Below are positions 1-7,647 of a stretch of 64,000 nt of DNA, in pieces. Position numbers and translations under genes: made by a program. The DNA comes from Rhizobium etli CFN 42 (lineage in GTDB: Bacteria; Pseudomonadota; Alphaproteobacteria; Rhizobiales; Rhizobiaceae): contig NC_007761.1 of the NCBI RefSeq assembly GCF_000092045.1, positions 1,429,001-1,493,000 of the forward strand, written 5' to 3'. The number at the start of each line of letters is the position of its first letter. The stretch's first letter is position 1. The notes beneath the pieces were generated by a model. The model made no database searches. It saw only the letters and a list, made by a program, of their open reading frames with translations, and was not told the origin of the DNA.

Positions 1-1025
1 CCTCTGGGCAATACATACTGGGCGAGGAAGTCATCCGCCTCGAGCAGGAATTCGCGGATTATTGCAACGTCAAACACGCGATCGCCGTCAACACCGGGAC
101 GAGTGCCCTGCATCTGTCTTTGCTTGCGGCGGGCGTTGGTCCCGGCGACGAAGTCATCACCGTGCCATTCACCTTCGTCGCGACCGTGTCGGCGATCTGC
201 TACACGGGCGCAACACCCGTATTCGTTGATGTCGAGCCCGTGACGCTCACGATGGATCCGGCTCAGCTCGAGGCGAAGATCACATCCCGGACCAAGGCGA
301 TCATCCCCGTCCATCTCTACGGCCAGATGGCCGACATGGATGGCATCATGGCAGTCGCCGACCACTATCGGATTCCGGTCATCGAGGACGCCTGCCAGGC
401 ACATGGCGCTCGGTATAAGGGCGCGCGCGCCGGCAGCATCGGCGCATCCGGCTGCTTCAGTTTCTACCCGGGCAAGAATCTTGGCGCCTGCGGCGAAGGC
501 GGCATCGCCGTCACGAACAGCGACGATCAGGCCAAGACTATGCGCATGCTGCGCGACTGGGGTCAGGAACAGCGCTATTACCACCTGCTGAAGGGCTTCA
601 ACTATCGCATGGACGCCATCCAGGGAGCCATTCTGCGCGTTAAGCTCCGGCATCTCGAAGCCTGGACCGAAGCCCGTCGTTCGCATGGCCGCCGCTACTC
701 CTCGCTGCTTGCAGGATCGCCACACTTGCGAACGCCTGTGGAAGCGGCCGAGCGGCGGCATGTCTACCATGTCTACGCCGTCAGAAGCCACGATCGCGAC
801 GGTCTGCAGCGTGTGCTCACGGCAGAGGGCATTCCGTCCGGTTTGCACTATCCGATCCCGGTTCATTTGCAGAAGGCCCATGCCGACCTCGGTTACCAAG
901 CTGGCGACTTCCCGGTCTCGGAAGCCGCCGCAGGAGAGGTTCTCTCCTTGCCGATCTACCCTGAAATGCCCGTCCAGCATGTCGATCAGGTCGCGGCTGC
1001 GCTGGAGTATGCCTATGTCAGCTAA
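1..1025 (+). CDS. DegT/DnrJ/EryC1/StrS-family sugar aminotransferase (5' end outside window)
   Basis: PLP-dependent aminotransferase of the DegT family, which transfers an amino group from an amino acid to a keto-sugar nucleotide in surface-polysaccharide or deoxysugar pathways. The reading frame is open from the left edge (first full codon at base 3), so the N-terminus is missing. Visible hallmarks are the NTGTSALHLSLLAAGVGPGD segment of the PLP phosphate pocket, VIEDACQAHGA (PLP ring Asp) and SFYPGKNLG, whose Lys (bases 474-476) is the expected Schiff-base lysine. The C-terminus looks complete. The next gene starts inside this one, 11 bases before the stop, suggesting translational coupling with the acyltransferase. 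The exact sugar substrate cannot be read from sequence. Confidence 0.93.
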   Translation, partial: SGQYILGEEVIRLEQEFADYCNVKHAIAVNTGTSALHLSLLAAGVGPGDEVITVPFTFVATVSAICYTGATPVFVDVEPVTLTMDPAQLEAKITSRTKAIIPVHLYGQMADMDGIMAVADHYRIPVIEDACQAHGARYKGARAGSIGASGCFSFYPGKNLGACGEGGIAVTNSDDQAKTMRMLRDWGQEQRYYHLLKGFNYRMDAIQGAILRVKLRHLEAWTEARRSHGRRYSSLLAGSPHLRTPVEAAERRHVYHVYAVRSHDRDGLQRVLTAEGIPSGLHYPIPVHLQKAHADLGYQAGDFPVSEAAAGEVLSLPIYPEMPVQHVDQVAAALEYAYVS

Positions 1026-1731
1026 TCCACGCGAGGCTCGCGTCGTGCAGGCTGTTCACGGCCGCAGCCGGAAGCCAGCAGATCCGGCCTATCAGGCGGG
1101 GCTCGCCGAAGAGCTCAGGCAGTCATATGGGCGCGCCGGCCTGATCGAACTCTACGGCCGCTTCGCGACAGGCGACGGCGTCGTCGACTCGCTGATGCGC
1201 AAAGCCATCTGGCAGGCTATCACACGGCGCTGCGGCGAAGGTCTGCAGGTCGCAAGCGGCGCCGGTTTCAAACATCCGGAAACTTTCGAAATCGGCGATG
1301 GCGTGTTCATCGGCGCTCAGGCCTACATCCAGGGACGCTACGATGGCACCTGCGTCATCGGCGACAATGTCTGGATCGGCCCGATGGCCTATTTCGACGC
1401 GCGCGACCTGGTGATCGAGGATTCTGTCGGGTGGGGGCCGGGCGCCAAGGTGCTTGGCTCTACCCACACGGCACTGCCAATAGACGTGCCGATCATCCGC
1501 ACCGATCTTGAAATCAGGCCGGTACGTATCTGTGCAGAGGCCGATATCGGGACGAATGCGACGATTCTTCCCGGGGTGACCATCGGAAAGGGGGCAATCG
1601 TAGGAGCGGGGGCAGTCGTTGTTTCCGACGTCGAGCCGTTCTCCGTTGCTGCCGGCGTACCGGCAAAATTCATACGTTGGCGTTCGGAGAATGATCCGAT
1701 GACGAACATGTCGCGTGAGGGAAGATCATGA
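1015..1731 (+). CDS. Left-handed beta-helix (hexapeptide repeat) acyltransferase
   Basis: 238-aa acyl/acetyltransferase of the LbH superfamily (WbbJ/NodL-like). From about residue 90 to 225 it shows hexapeptide-repeat turns (IGDGVFIGA, VIGDNVWIGP, IGTNATILPGVTIGKGAIVG) and the typical ending AAGVPAKFI. The His in GSTHTA is the likely catalytic base. I chose ATG 1015 because a GGAG lies 7 bases upstream; the reading frame extends further 5' but that part is a frame-shadow of the aminotransferase. It overlaps the upstream gene by 11 bases and the epimerase by 4 (ATGA). Its position right after an aminotransferase suggests N-acylation of the amino sugar made there; O-acetylation is the alternative. 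Confidence 0.88.
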   Translation: MSANPREARVVQAVHGRSRKPADPAYQAGLAEELRQSYGRAGLIELYGRFATGDGVVDSLMRKAIWQAITRRCGEGLQVASGAGFKHPETFEIGDGVFIGAQAYIQGRYDGTCVIGDNVWIGPMAYFDARDLVIEDSVGWGPGAKVLGSTHTALPIDVPIIRTDLEIRPVRICAEADIGTNATILPGVTIGKGAIVGAGAVVVSDVEPFSVAAGVPAKFIRWRSENDPMTNMSREGRS

Positions 1732-2699
1732 GAAACAAACGGGTGCTCATCACCGGCGGTGCCGGTCTGATCGGTTCGCATATTGCCGATCTTGTTGCAT
1801 TGGAAAAACCTCGCGAGATCATCGTCCTCGACAATTTCGTGCGTGGGCGCCGGGACAATCTCAGCACGGCAATATCAAGCGGCTCCGTCAACATCATCGA
1901 AGGCGATATCCGCGACAGGGCACTGCTGGCGAAGACCTTCGCAGGCATCGACATCGTCTTTCACCAGGCGGCGATCCGAATAACGCAGTGCGCCGAAGAC
2001 CCGCGGCTCGCTTTCGATGTTCTTGCCGAAGGCACGTTCAACGTCCTCGAAGCTGCCGTGAAGGCAGGCGTGTCGAAGGTCGTTGCTGCTTCCTCCGCAT
2101 CGGTGCTGGGGCTGGCCGAAAGCTTCCCGACCACCGAGGCGCATCACCCCTACAATAACCGGACGATCTATGGTGCGGCCAAGACCTTCAACGAGGGTCT
2201 ATTGCGCAGCTTCGCGGAAATGTATGGCCTGCGCTATGTGGCGCTGCGTTATTTCAACGTCTATGGGCCACGAATGGACGTTTACGGCGCCTACACGGAA
2301 GTGCTGATCCGTTGGATGGAGCGCCTTGCGGCTGGAATGCCGCCGCTCATTTATGGAGACGGCAGCCAGACGATGGACTTCGTCGATGCACGCGATATCG
2401 CGCGGGCAAACATTCTCGCCGCGAAGAGCGACGTCACGGACGAAGTATTCAATGTCGCGAGCGGCCAGGAAATAAGCCTCCTGGAACTTGCTCAGATGCT
2501 GAGCAGCGTCATGGGCGTTTCACTCGAGCCACAGCACAAGGAGGCCCGGACCGTCAACGGCGTAACCCGTCGTCTCGCTGATATCAGCAAGGCCGAACGG
2601 CTCCTCGGTTTCAAGGCGGAGATATCAATGGAACAGGGGCTTCGCGATCTCGTTGCCTGGTGGCAGCAGCAGACCGCCGCGGGAGGGGCGGCAGCATGA
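1728..2699 (+). CDS. NAD-dependent epimerase/dehydratase (extended SDR)
   Basis: 323-aa extended short-chain dehydrogenase acting on nucleotide sugars. It has the N-terminal Rossmann motif GGAGLIG (residues 10-16), an ASSASVLG active-site strand and the catalytic pair Tyr148/Lys152 in YGAAK. The substrate-binding half includes RYFNVYGPRM and VDARDIARANILA, typical of GalE/UDP-glucuronate epimerase relatives. Length is normal for the family. Start and stop overlap the neighbours by 4 bases on each side (ATGA), so all four polysaccharide genes form one translationally coupled unit. Whether it is a 4-epimerase or a 4,6-dehydratase cannot be decided by eye; the GalE-like C-terminal half favours an epimerase. 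Confidence 0.92.
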   Translation: MRNKRVLITGGAGLIGSHIADLVALEKPREIIVLDNFVRGRRDNLSTAISSGSVNIIEGDIRDRALLAKTFAGIDIVFHQAAIRITQCAEDPRLAFDVLAEGTFNVLEAAVKAGVSKVVAASSASVLGLAESFPTTEAHHPYNNRTIYGAAKTFNEGLLRSFAEMYGLRYVALRYFNVYGPRMDVYGAYTEVLIRWMERLAAGMPPLIYGDGSQTMDFVDARDIARANILAAKSDVTDEVFNVASGQEISLLELAQMLSSVMGVSLEPQHKEARTVNGVTRRLADISKAERLLGFKAEISMEQGLRDLVAWWQQQTAAGGAAA

Positions 2700-3913
2700 G
2701 CTCATCTCAATCCACAATTCCAGTCGCCAAGCCCGTGCTTGGAGAGGAAGAGGCCGAGGCCGCGCGCCGGGTCATCCTGTCGGGGTGGGTCACGCAGGGG
2801 CCGGAAGTCGCGGCATTTGAGAAGGAATTCGCGGCCTTCGTCGGCACAGAGCACGCCTGCGCCGTTTCCAACTGCACGACCGCGCTACATCTCGCCTTGA
2901 TGGCGGTTGGCGTAGGTTCCGGTGACGAAGTCATCACGGTCAGCCATTCATTCATCGCCACCGCGAACGCCGTTCGATATTGCGATGCGGTCCCCGTTTT
3001 CGTCGACATCGAAGCGGACGGTTACAACATCGACCCCGGCCTGATCGAAACGGCGATTACGCCACGCACCAAGGCAATCCTGTGCGTGCATCAGCTCGGC
3101 ATGCCATGCGATCTCCGTTCGATCGTGGAAATCGGCAAGCGCCATTCGATACCGGTTATCGAGGACGCGGCCTGCGCGACGGGAAGCGAAATCCTGTGGA
3201 AAGGGCGCTGGGAAAAGATCGGCAAACCGCATGGCGATATTGCCTGTTTCTCCTTCCATCCCCGAAAGGTTGTCACCACGGGTGATGGCGGCATGCTGAC
3301 GACGGCGAACCCGGACTATGACCGAAAATTCCGGCTGTGGCGCCAGCATGGCATGAGCGTCACCGACGCTGTCCGCCACGGCTCCAAACAGGTGATCTTC
3401 GAGGATTATGATGAGCTCGGCTACAACTACCGTATGACCGACCTACAGGCGGCGGTCGGACGGGTTCAACTGCGGCGGCTGCCGGAGCTGGTTGCGCAGC
3501 GACGGAAATTTGCATTGCAGTATTGCGAGGGGCTGTCCACGATCCCAGGTCTCTCGATTCCGGCCGAACCTGCCTGGGCTCGCAGCAACTGGCAAAGCTT
3601 CTGCGTGAGATTGTCTGATGAAATCGACCAGCGAGCAGTCATGCAAGCGCTGCTCGATCAGGGGATATCGACGCGGCGCGGCGTGATGAACATTCACCTG
3701 GAGGGGGCCTATTGTGACCAAAGCTCCCATCGCGCCGCCACCAGCCTGGCGCGAAGCATATCGGCGCAGCAACAAACCATCATCCTGCCGCTTTATGCTC
3801 AGATGACGGAGGTCGATATCGTCAGGGTCGTGGAGGCATTGCGCCAGGCCCTTGCCGACGTCAGCACCGGGCGCGTCGTCCGGCAGCCTGAGCAGGATGT
3901 CGTACATGCCTGA
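2696..3913 (+). CDS. Second DegT/DnrJ/EryC1/StrS-family sugar aminotransferase
   Basis: 405-aa PLP-dependent sugar aminotransferase. The N-terminus KPVLGEEEAEAARRVILSGW is characteristic. VSNCTTALHLALMAVG forms the phosphate pocket, VIEDAACATGS carries the PLP Asp, and FSFHPRKVVTTGDGGM carries the Schiff-base Lys191. It is clearly a different subgroup from the aminotransferase at 1-1025 (FHPRKVVTTGDGG versus FYPGKNLG), so the cluster may place amino groups on two sugars or two positions. ATG 2696 overlaps the epimerase stop (ATGA), with a GGGAGGGG Shine-Dalgarno 7 bases upstream; a start 12 codons earlier is also open but has no such site. It is the last gene before the terminator at 3961-3990. 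Confidence 0.93.
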   Translation: MSSSQSTIPVAKPVLGEEEAEAARRVILSGWVTQGPEVAAFEKEFAAFVGTEHACAVSNCTTALHLALMAVGVGSGDEVITVSHSFIATANAVRYCDAVPVFVDIEADGYNIDPGLIETAITPRTKAILCVHQLGMPCDLRSIVEIGKRHSIPVIEDAACATGSEILWKGRWEKIGKPHGDIACFSFHPRKVVTTGDGGMLTTANPDYDRKFRLWRQHGMSVTDAVRHGSKQVIFEDYDELGYNYRMTDLQAAVGRVQLRRLPELVAQRRKFALQYCEGLSTIPGLSIPAEPAWARSNWQSFCVRLSDEIDQRAVMQALLDQGISTRRGVMNIHLEGAYCDQSSHRAATSLARSISAQQQTIILPLYAQMTEVDIVRVVEALRQALADVSTGRVVRQPEQDVVHA

Positions 3914-3960
3914 CTGAAGTGTGACGCCGGCACACTCCGGCATGTCGATACAACATCGGG

Positions 3961-3990
3961 AAAGCGTGCATCATCTGATGCGCGCTTTTT
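3961..3990. terminator. Bidirectional intrinsic terminator between converging genes
   Basis: A hairpin AAAGCG-t-GCATCA / TGATGC-g-CGCTTT with a 2-base loop, followed by a T-run on the plus strand and, because the left arm starts with A residues, by Ts on the minus strand as well. It lies 47 bases after the aminotransferase stop and directly beyond the flippase stop, so it should end transcription from both sides. Confidence 0.85.
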
Positions 3991-3992
3991 CC

Positions 3993-5501
3993 TCATGCGG
4001 ATTTCGTTATCCACCCTCTGATGATTGCGGGCACCGACTCCGGCGGAAGCAGTTCGACCAGCATGCGCAGCGAGTAAAGCCCGGTCACGACGACGGCGGC
4101 GCAGCCAATCACCATGGCCGACCATGGCGGCAACAGTGAAAAGGTCGAGACGACCATTCCCGATGTAGGCAGGAAGAGAAGCGCGTGCCTGCGATTAGCG
4201 CGCGACCAGCGAAAGCCGGTGAGGCGACGCACGATTACATAGATCAGAATACCATGCCAGATGTAGAGGCCGAAGAACGCCATGCCGGCTCCTGTCGTGC
4301 CGAACTTTGATACGAAGAGCCATGCCAGCCCCACATGCACCAGCGTTGCCGCGACCTCCGTCCAGAAGAAGATCGTCTGTGCGCCCTTCGCCAAGACGAT
4401 GAAACCCATTGGCCAGGCGACGATCCTGAGCATCATCCCAAGGCAGATCCAGCGCAGGAGCTCCACAGCCCCGTGAAACTCCGCGGAATAGAACATGCTC
4501 ATCACGAGCGGCGCCAAAGTCAAAGTGGCGATCAGACCGGGGCCGGCCAGCAGCATGCTGATTTCCGCCTGCTCATTGACCAGCCGGTTGCACTCGGGAT
4601 TATTGTCTGCGATTGCGGTCAGGCGCGGATAGAAGTCCGTTCCCATCGCCTGCAAAATGAAACCGGCATAGAGACCGCCAAGCGCCCAGGCTGCCTGGTA
4701 CAATCCCGCCGCCTGGACACTCCCTTCATTCAGCACGATGATGCGGATGGCGTAGGCCGCGCCAAAGGTCAGAAGTCCACTTGCCATGAAAGCGATGCCG
4801 AGCCTGAACAGGGCTTTCGCTTCCCGGCCGAACTGGCGCGCCGACATCGGCGGTGGCTGCGTGGATATTTGTTTGCTGTACCACCAGGTGGGAAGGACCG
4901 CGACGGCCGCGATCGCCACGAGAGAAGGTACGATCGCCTTTTCGCCGAACAGATAGATCAACGGGATGGTGACGATCGTGCCGAAGAGCCCCGAAAGCAC
5001 GTTGATCCGGGCGAGATTTGCAATGCCTCGCAAGCCCTGAATCAACGCAGTCTGCCCGGCAGACACGATGCGAAAGAATACGGCGAGGGAGAGCAGCCCA
5101 ATCCCGCCGACGTGCTGGTAATCGCCGAACGTGAGTTTCGACACCGGAAAAGCCAGCGCCGCAAGCAAAAGCCCGCCAAGCAGCCCGAGCACCAGAGAGA
5201 TGCGTCTGAGCGCTGTCGCCGACCGCGCGATCTTCTCTCCGTCGCCGGCGCCCGCCGCCTCGGCGACCCGGCGCACCCCGCTGCCGCTCACACCCAGACC
5301 AGCTATCGCTTGCGCTATATCCAGGATAGCCCCGTAAAGACCGAGAAGCCCCACACCTTCAGGACCGAGCAGAAGGGCAAGCGCCTTGTTGCGAACGATG
5401 CTAAGAGCGACATTCACCATTGAGGAGCCGCCCATCAGCATCGTCGACTTCAAGATCTGGGTATAAGACTGACCGCTGGGTGGGATCATGCGCAAGGTCA
5501 T
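3993..5501 (-). CDS. Wzx-like polysaccharide flippase (MOP superfamily)
   Basis: 502-aa integral membrane protein resembling O-antigen/exopolysaccharide translocases, which flip undecaprenyl-linked repeat units across the inner membrane. About a dozen hydrophobic segments are visible. The N-terminus has the family-typical KSTMLMGGSSMVNVALSIVR, with LLGPEGVGLLGLYGAI following. ATG 5501 has a weak GGGGAT upstream; ATG 5489 is an alternative start 4 codons in. It lies downstream of the ExoF-like gene on the same strand (205-base gap) and converges on the aminotransferase operon. Together with that export protein it gives the cluster its flipping and export steps. The substrate is unknown. Confidence 0.87.
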   Translation of the reverse strand: MTLRMIPPSGQSYTQILKSTMLMGGSSMVNVALSIVRNKALALLLGPEGVGLLGLYGAILDIAQAIAGLGVSGSGVRRVAEAAGAGDGEKIARSATALRRISLVLGLLGGLLLAALAFPVSKLTFGDYQHVGGIGLLSLAVFFRIVSAGQTALIQGLRGIANLARINVLSGLFGTIVTIPLIYLFGEKAIVPSLVAIAAVAVLPTWWYSKQISTQPPPMSARQFGREAKALFRLGIAFMASGLLTFGAAYAIRIIVLNEGSVQAAGLYQAAWALGGLYAGFILQAMGTDFYPRLTAIADNNPECNRLVNEQAEISMLLAGPGLIATLTLAPLVMSMFYSAEFHGAVELLRWICLGMMLRIVAWPMGFIVLAKGAQTIFFWTEVAATLVHVGLAWLFVSKFGTTGAGMAFFGLYIWHGILIYVIVRRLTGFRWSRANRRHALLFLPTSGMVVSTFSLLPPWSAMVIGCAAVVVTGLYSLRMLVELLPPESVPAIIRGWITKSA

Positions 5502-5706
5502 GGGATATCCCCAGCTGCTTCTATCCTGTCGGGCAGGATCTCTGGCGCGTTGTTTCGGGCTTGGTGCCCAACGCAGCTGCGGAGATGCGCCGCGCGCGCG
5601 GTCTTCCTGAGGCGGTCATATCGCTCGTAATCTTCGAGCCGGCAGGATCTCATCTCTGCCGGTCTATTCACGGCCGCTTTCACCTTGATCGTGCTTTCGC
5701 CACAGG

Positions 5707-7023
5707 TCACTGGCTTGCCCGATTCGCGAGCGTCTCTGGCCCCTTCTCCGCAGATTGATCGGAGGTGGGCTCGGACGGCTCGCCCGGAATGCGCGGCCGA
5801 ACAACTCTCACCACGTCACCCGGCGCCAGCGTCGTCGTTTCCAAGGCTTGGAACTGGTCGATTCGTCCTTTATTCCGCCGGCTGACGGTAAAAGTGATCG
5901 GGAGGAGTTCCTCGCTGCGGCTTTTCAAGCCATCGCCGGCAGCGAGTTCATCGATCAGCAGCTTCTGCGTCATCTCACGCTTCATTTTGAGCTGATCGAG
6001 ATTTGCCCGTTCCGCCTGCGCTTCGACCGCGACTTCGCTCCGACGCGTGTCGGACAGCCCCTCGAGATTCCGCGTTGTCTCGCTGACTGCCTGACGACCT
6101 CGCATGATGGCGGTAACGAGGTCGAGCTTGTCGGAGCGGTAGGTCGTCAGCAGGCGTTCCAGGTCCAGCTGCCTTGACGAGATCGTGAGGCCTTTCTGCA
6201 CCAGGGACTTAACGCTGGTCAGCTGGTCCTCGACCGATTTGATATTCTCGTCTGCGCCCACCAGTTTCTCTTCCAAAGTCGAGATCTCGGTGGTCAAAAG
6301 CTCGCGCAATTCCGTGAGCGCCTTTGACTGCCTCTCCAGCGCACTTGCACGAGCTTGGAAAATAACCCTCTCCTCATTGTATATCCCACTGGAAAATTGC
6401 TGATCGGCGCCGGTCGTCTGATCAAAGGTAATCTCCTTCGCGCCGGCCATCTCGGCCTGAAGTCGCGACAGTTTCGCGGTGCTGCGCAGGATAGAATGAT
6501 CGATTTCCCGCAATTCGCCGGCGAGCTTGATCGATGCCGTTTCCAGCGGAGTTTTAGCGCGAAACGGGCCGCCGCTCATTGCCAGGGATTGCAGAACGGT
6601 AAGCCCGGGGCGAAATTTATACTCTCCGGGTGTGGTGACGTCTCCCACAACATAGATTGGCGGATATTCGAGAATTTCGATCGTTACCGCGGGTGGCTGA
6701 ATCAACCCGATTTTTTCCTGCAGACGCTTGGCGATCTCGTTCGTGAGAGCGGTGTTTTCGAGATTGCCGACGGAAACGGATCCGAGAAAAGGCAGGAAAA
6801 CCGTGCCCTCAGCCGACACCGTGTATTCGCCGCCAAGCGCGTCCCATCGTTCATATTGGCCTTTGGACTGCATCCATTGGACGATCGTCAGACGGATTTT
6901 TGTCTGTGGAGCAAAGAACGCGCCGTCGGCGAGAGCCGGCGAGGCTCCGGCAATAAAGGCGAGTGCGCCGACGACAAACGTCGTGCGAAAGAGCAGCTGG
7001 GGGATGCGGTGCGATGAATTCAT
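5707..7023 (-). CDS. ExoF-like polysaccharide export protein (Wza/SLBB type)
   Basis: 438-aa exported protein of the outer-membrane polysaccharide exporter group, closest in layout to rhizobial ExoF. A signal peptide (about residues 1-32, ending SPALA) precedes a poly-export domain (GEYTVSAEGTVFLPFLGSVS), then an SLBB-like domain (YVVGDVTTPGEYKFRPGLTV). A long coiled-coil region follows (about residues 185-350) and then a C-terminal LAPGDVVRV segment. Length fits ExoF (around 420 aa). ATG 7023 is preferred, with GGCGAG nine bases upstream; two earlier in-frame starts exist (7047, 7029). Upstream lies a palindrome (7169-7186) that could be its operator. Expected role: periplasmic/outer-membrane export of exopolysaccharide. 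Confidence 0.87.
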   Translation of the reverse strand: MNSSHRIPQLLFRTTFVVGALAFIAGASPALADGAFFAPQTKIRLTIVQWMQSKGQYERWDALGGEYTVSAEGTVFLPFLGSVSVGNLENTALTNEIAKRLQEKIGLIQPPAVTIEILEYPPIYVVGDVTTPGEYKFRPGLTVLQSLAMSGGPFRAKTPLETASIKLAGELREIDHSILRSTAKLSRLQAEMAGAKEITFDQTTGADQQFSSGIYNEERVIFQARASALERQSKALTELRELLTTEISTLEEKLVGADENIKSVEDQLTSVKSLVQKGLTISSRQLDLERLLTTYRSDKLDLVTAIMRGRQAVSETTRNLEGLSDTRRSEVAVEAQAERANLDQLKMKREMTQKLLIDELAAGDGLKSRSEELLPITFTVSRRNKGRIDQFQALETTTLAPGDVVRVVRPRIPGEPSEPTSDQSAEKGPETLANRASQ

Positions 7024-7168
7024 ATACATATCTCGCCTGCGAAACACCCTTGAACGGATGCTGATCCAATGCCTTCACGCTGTTCGACCGCCGGCCGGCA
7101 GGTCCGAAGCACATCGTTAGTGTGCAGTCTGGCGAAGGCTTGAGGAAGGTGAAGGTCGTTTGCTTTGC

Positions 7169-7186
7169 CTCATCACTATTGATGAG
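7169..7186. promoter_or_regulatory. Perfect 7-4-7 palindrome, candidate operator
   Basis: CTCATCA-CTAT-TGATGAG, about 145 bases upstream of the ExoF-like start and just past the end of the small minus-strand frame at 7202-7438. It has no T-run, so a regulator site is more likely than a terminator. The regulator is unknown. Confidence 0.35.
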
Positions 7187-7201
7187 ATGGGGGCGGGTGC
7201 C

Positions 7202-7438
7202 TCAGTCTAAATCGAGCAGGAGCGTATATCTCGGAGAGGTATCATCCTGGAAAATCACGAGATCATGCACGCAGGAATAGGCGCGCTCGCCGCAAAGGAT
7301 CGCGATCGCATGCTCGTGCCGGATTGAAGACTCCGCGATGCAGACGGCCTTTGCCATCGCTTGTTCGACCCGGTGCGTTGCTTCTTGCCTGGGCGTTTCC
7401 ACCGTCAGTGCCGCCATGTGATGATGATGGACGATCAC
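7202..7438 (-). CDS. Small hypothetical protein
   Basis: Up to 78 aa from a GTG at 7438 that leads into a run of four His residues; a start at ATG 7417 (71 aa) is equally possible. No clear Shine-Dalgarno precedes either. Third codon positions are roughly 70 % G/C, like real genes here. The protein ends in an alternating hydrophobic pattern (CVHDLVIFQD..RYTLLLDLD) that looks foldable, with three Cys. I do not recognise the family. It is the only plausible gene between the ExoF-like gene and the giant secreted-protein gene. It may be spurious. Confidence 0.4.
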   Translation of the reverse strand: MIVHHHHMAALTVETPRQEATHRVEQAMAKAVCIAESSIRHEHAIAILCGERAYSCVHDLVIFQDDTSPRYTLLLDLD

Positions 7439-7555
7439 CGCCGCGGCTTGAGGCCCTGCATCGGACGGGGCGAAGCGTCGCGGCCCCGACGCGTCATTGG
7501 TTCATACAACGGGCGTTGCCCAAAGGATGCCGCCTGTAAAGCGAAAGGCGTAGGA

Positions 7556-7586
7556 TATACTCGCGAAGTTTTCGACTATACTTGCG
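7556..7586 (+). promoter_or_regulatory. Direct repeat TATACTCGCG / TATACTTGCG upstream of the secreted-protein operon
   Basis: Two near-identical decamers start at 7556 and 7577, exactly 21 bases apart (two helical turns), 62-92 bases before the start codon of the first giant gene. Each includes TATACT, which could also serve as a -10 element. Either a paired binding site for a response-regulator-like protein or overlapping promoters would fit. No clear -35 box was found. Confidence 0.35.
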
Positions 7587-7647
7587 GGTCTCGTGTCAAA
7601 CGATCCTAATAGATTTGATCCTTTAAATTTCGCGAGAGGTTCTTGCC

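Noticed and set aside
4335..5423. Plus-strand frame of 362 codons opposite the flippase gene
   Set aside because: Highly charged, low-complexity product typical of an antisense shadow; the minus strand encodes a membrane protein with recognisable family features.
5498..5710. 70-codon minus-strand frame between the ExoF-like and flippase genes
   Set aside because: Overlaps the ends of both neighbours; Arg-rich product without recognisable features or ribosome-binding site.
7440..7647. Zur-type operator before the CobW-containing operon
   Set aside because: COG0523 genes are often zinc-regulated, but I could not see a palindrome of the known alphaproteobacterial Zur type in this upstream region.
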